Shown piece after piece: positions 6,136 through 6,963 of a stretch of 6,963 bases of DNA. The position numbers and the translations under genes were made by a program. Source of the stretch: Gammaproteobacteria bacterium. GTDB lineage: Bacteria > Pseudomonadota > Gammaproteobacteria > SZUA-229. Positions within the stretch are counted from its first letter, which is position 1; each line of letters starts with the position of its first letter. The notes under the pieces are model-generated. The model saw nothing but the letters and a program-made list of their open reading frames with translations. It searched no databases and was not told the origin of the DNA. The DNA lies in the NCBI GenBank assembly GCA_011051475.1, contig DRLE01000258.1, forward strand, positions 1 through 6,963. Reading direction: 5' to 3'.

Positions 6136-6210
6136 ACGAACAACGTCGCCTTTTGCGTTCTTTGCGGCCCCGTTTTCAGTTTTTCAGGTCGCCACCTGCC
6201 CGTCAAAAGG

Positions 6211-6963
6211 TCACGCCCGGATTTCAGCCAGTGCGCGCCTGAAGGCTTCGCGGTGCTCGCCCAGTTGCAGGGCGCTGAGAGCGAACACGCCCTGGCCGCC
6301 GTGCTCGAAGTCGATCCAGAAAAACGGCACCTCCGGCAGCAGGTTCTCCAGCGCCGGCTGCGAGTAACCGACTTCCACTACCAGCAGGCCATCGTCGCTC
6401 ATGTATTCCGGCGCTTCGATCAGTACCGGCAGCACGAAGTCCATGCCGGTTTTACCGGCCGTCAGGGCCGAGGCGGGCTCATGCTCGAACTCGGCGGGTA
6501 ACTGCTGCATTTCCGCTTCGCTGACATAGGGCGGGTTGCAGATAATCAGCTCATAGGCCTTTTGCGGAATATCGGTAAACAGATCGGATTCGATCAGCTG
6601 CACACGCTGCTCCAGGCCATGGTTTGCCCGGTTGATTTCGGCCACCGCCAGGGCATCGGCGGAGATATCGCTGGCATCCACCTGTGCCTGTTCGAAGGCA
6701 TAGGCGCAGGCAATGGCGATACAGCCACTGCCGGTACACATATCCAGAATATTGTTCACCTGCTCGGGCTCATCGAACCAGAAGGCGAACTGCTGCTCGA
6801 TGAGTTCGGCAATCGGCGAGCGCGGAATCAGCACCCGCTCATCCACATAGAAGCTCAGACCGGCAAACCAGGCCTCGTGCGTAATATAGGCCGCCGGTTT
6901 GCTTTCCTCGATACGCTGCTCATAGAGGTCCAGCACTTTCAGGCGCTCGTCCATGGTAAGCAC
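6211..6963 (-). CDS. prmB: Ribosomal protein L3 glutamine N5-methyltransferase, 5' end beyond window
   Basis: PrmB methylates a glutamine of ribosomal protein L3 using S-adenosylmethionine and acts in the cytoplasm on ribosome assembly. The window holds the C-terminal 250 residues. E. coli PrmB has about 310, and alignment from memory puts roughly 65 N-terminal residues outside the window. Visible signatures, numbered from the window edge, are FYVDERVLIPRSPI at 38-51, the SAM-binding loop DMCTGSGCIAIACAYAF at 74-90, an acidic SAM-ribose residue in DISADAL at 99-105, and the catalytic NPPY at 143-146. The FYVDERVLIPRSPI stretch and the C-terminal 'F..GG.GVF.L' match PrmB rather than the release-factor enzyme PrmC. 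The frame is open at the edge; the GTG at 6963 and ATG at 6954 fall in the middle of the family alignment and are not true starts. The gene precedes aroC on the same strand, a neighbourhood I recall from pseudomonads. Confidence 0.93.
   Translation of the reverse strand: MLTMDERLKVLDLYEQRIEESKPAAYITHEAWFAGLSFYVDERVLIPRSPIAELIEQQFAFWFDEPEQVNNILDMCTGSGCIAIACAYAFEQAQVDASDISADALAVAEINRANHGLEQRVQLIESDLFTDIPQKAYELIICNPPYVSEAEMQQLPAEFEHEPASALTAGKTGMDFVLPVLIEAPEYMSDDGLLVVEVGYSQPALENLLPEVPFFWIDFEHGGQGVFALSALQLGEHREAFRRALAEIRA

Larger units (their letters stand above)
5917..6169. repeat. Nested inverted-repeat cluster III (three concentric pairs)
   Basis: The 348-bp spacer between prmB and aroC contains another mirror structure. 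The outer pair is 5917-5938 against 6148-6169 (imperfect, about 16 of 22 with a one-base gap; GCCGCGAAGGACGC on the left). The middle pair is 5978-6003 against 6122-6147 (24 of 26, starting GACGTTGTTCGT), with the right side lengthened by an extra 14-bp unit. The core pair is 6014-6037 against 6063-6086 (23 of 24). The left outer arm shares AGCCGCGAA.GACGC with the outer arm of cluster II (14 of 15). The rest of the spacer (5863-5916, 6170-6210) holds only the possible aroC promoter. No gene is visible inside. Confidence 0.87.

Noticed and set aside
6108..6147. Possible CRISPR or iteron array
   Set aside because: There are only two directly adjacent 14-bp units and a fragment, without spacers, and they form one arm of the inverted-repeat cluster.
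6006..6206. 66-codon minus-strand frame in the prmB–aroC spacer
   Set aside because: It is read through the repeats; the peptide LFVIRHSLFVIR comes from the 14-bp tandem units and is a known kind of phantom product of such repeats.
6211..6963. PrmC (release factor methyltransferase) or a DNA methylase instead of PrmB
   Set aside because: NPPY is shared by all of these, but the FYVDERVLIPRSPI stretch and the C-terminal GGQGVFAL match the L3 enzyme PrmB.

Overview
This window looks like a chromosomal segment of a gammaproteobacterium. The evidence is the close match of the partial PrmB and the complete AroC to the enterobacterial/pseudomonad forms, and an HcaT-like MFS gene directly downstream of aroC (a prmB–aroC–MFS order that I recall from Pseudomonas-type genomes). 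One intergenic repeat also closely resembles the Pseudomonas REP sequence. Coding DNA is moderately GC-rich, with A+T-rich stretches in the spacers. All genes I can support lie on the minus strand, so transcription runs from high to low coordinates.

Layout in the direction of transcription: (i) the 3' part of prmB (ribosomal protein L3 glutamine methyltransferase), cut by the right window edge; (ii) a 348-bp spacer holding a nested inverted-repeat cluster with a REP pair at its core; (iii) aroC, chorismate synthase; (iv) a 290-bp spacer almost filled by a second nested inverted-repeat cluster; (v) an HcaT/3-phenylpropionate-type MFS permease; (vi) a roughly 120-bp spacer with a small dyad; (vii) a 614-residue lipoprotein with a DUF4382-like domain followed by DUF5666-like beta repeats; (viii) a terminator-like hairpin; (ix) a secreted, probably outer-membrane beta-barrel protein of unknown function; (x) a third inverted-repeat cluster; (xi) the first 47 codons of an unidentified gene, cut by the left edge.

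The prmB, aroC and MFS genes are housekeeping or conserved-neighbourhood genes. Separate spacers and repeat clusters divide them, so a tight operon is unlikely. The lipoprotein and the barrel are accessory cell-envelope genes with no recognised pathway. I see no phage, toxin, CRISPR, tRNA or rRNA gene.

The most unusual signal is in the spacers. All three repeat clusters are built like an onion: an outer inverted-repeat pair encloses one or more unrelated inverted-repeat pairs in mirror order. Different clusters reuse the same modules in different positions. This suggests palindromic miniature elements that repeatedly insert into the centre of earlier palindromes, or a composite element assembled from exchangeable shells. 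I see no clear new enzyme system in the window.
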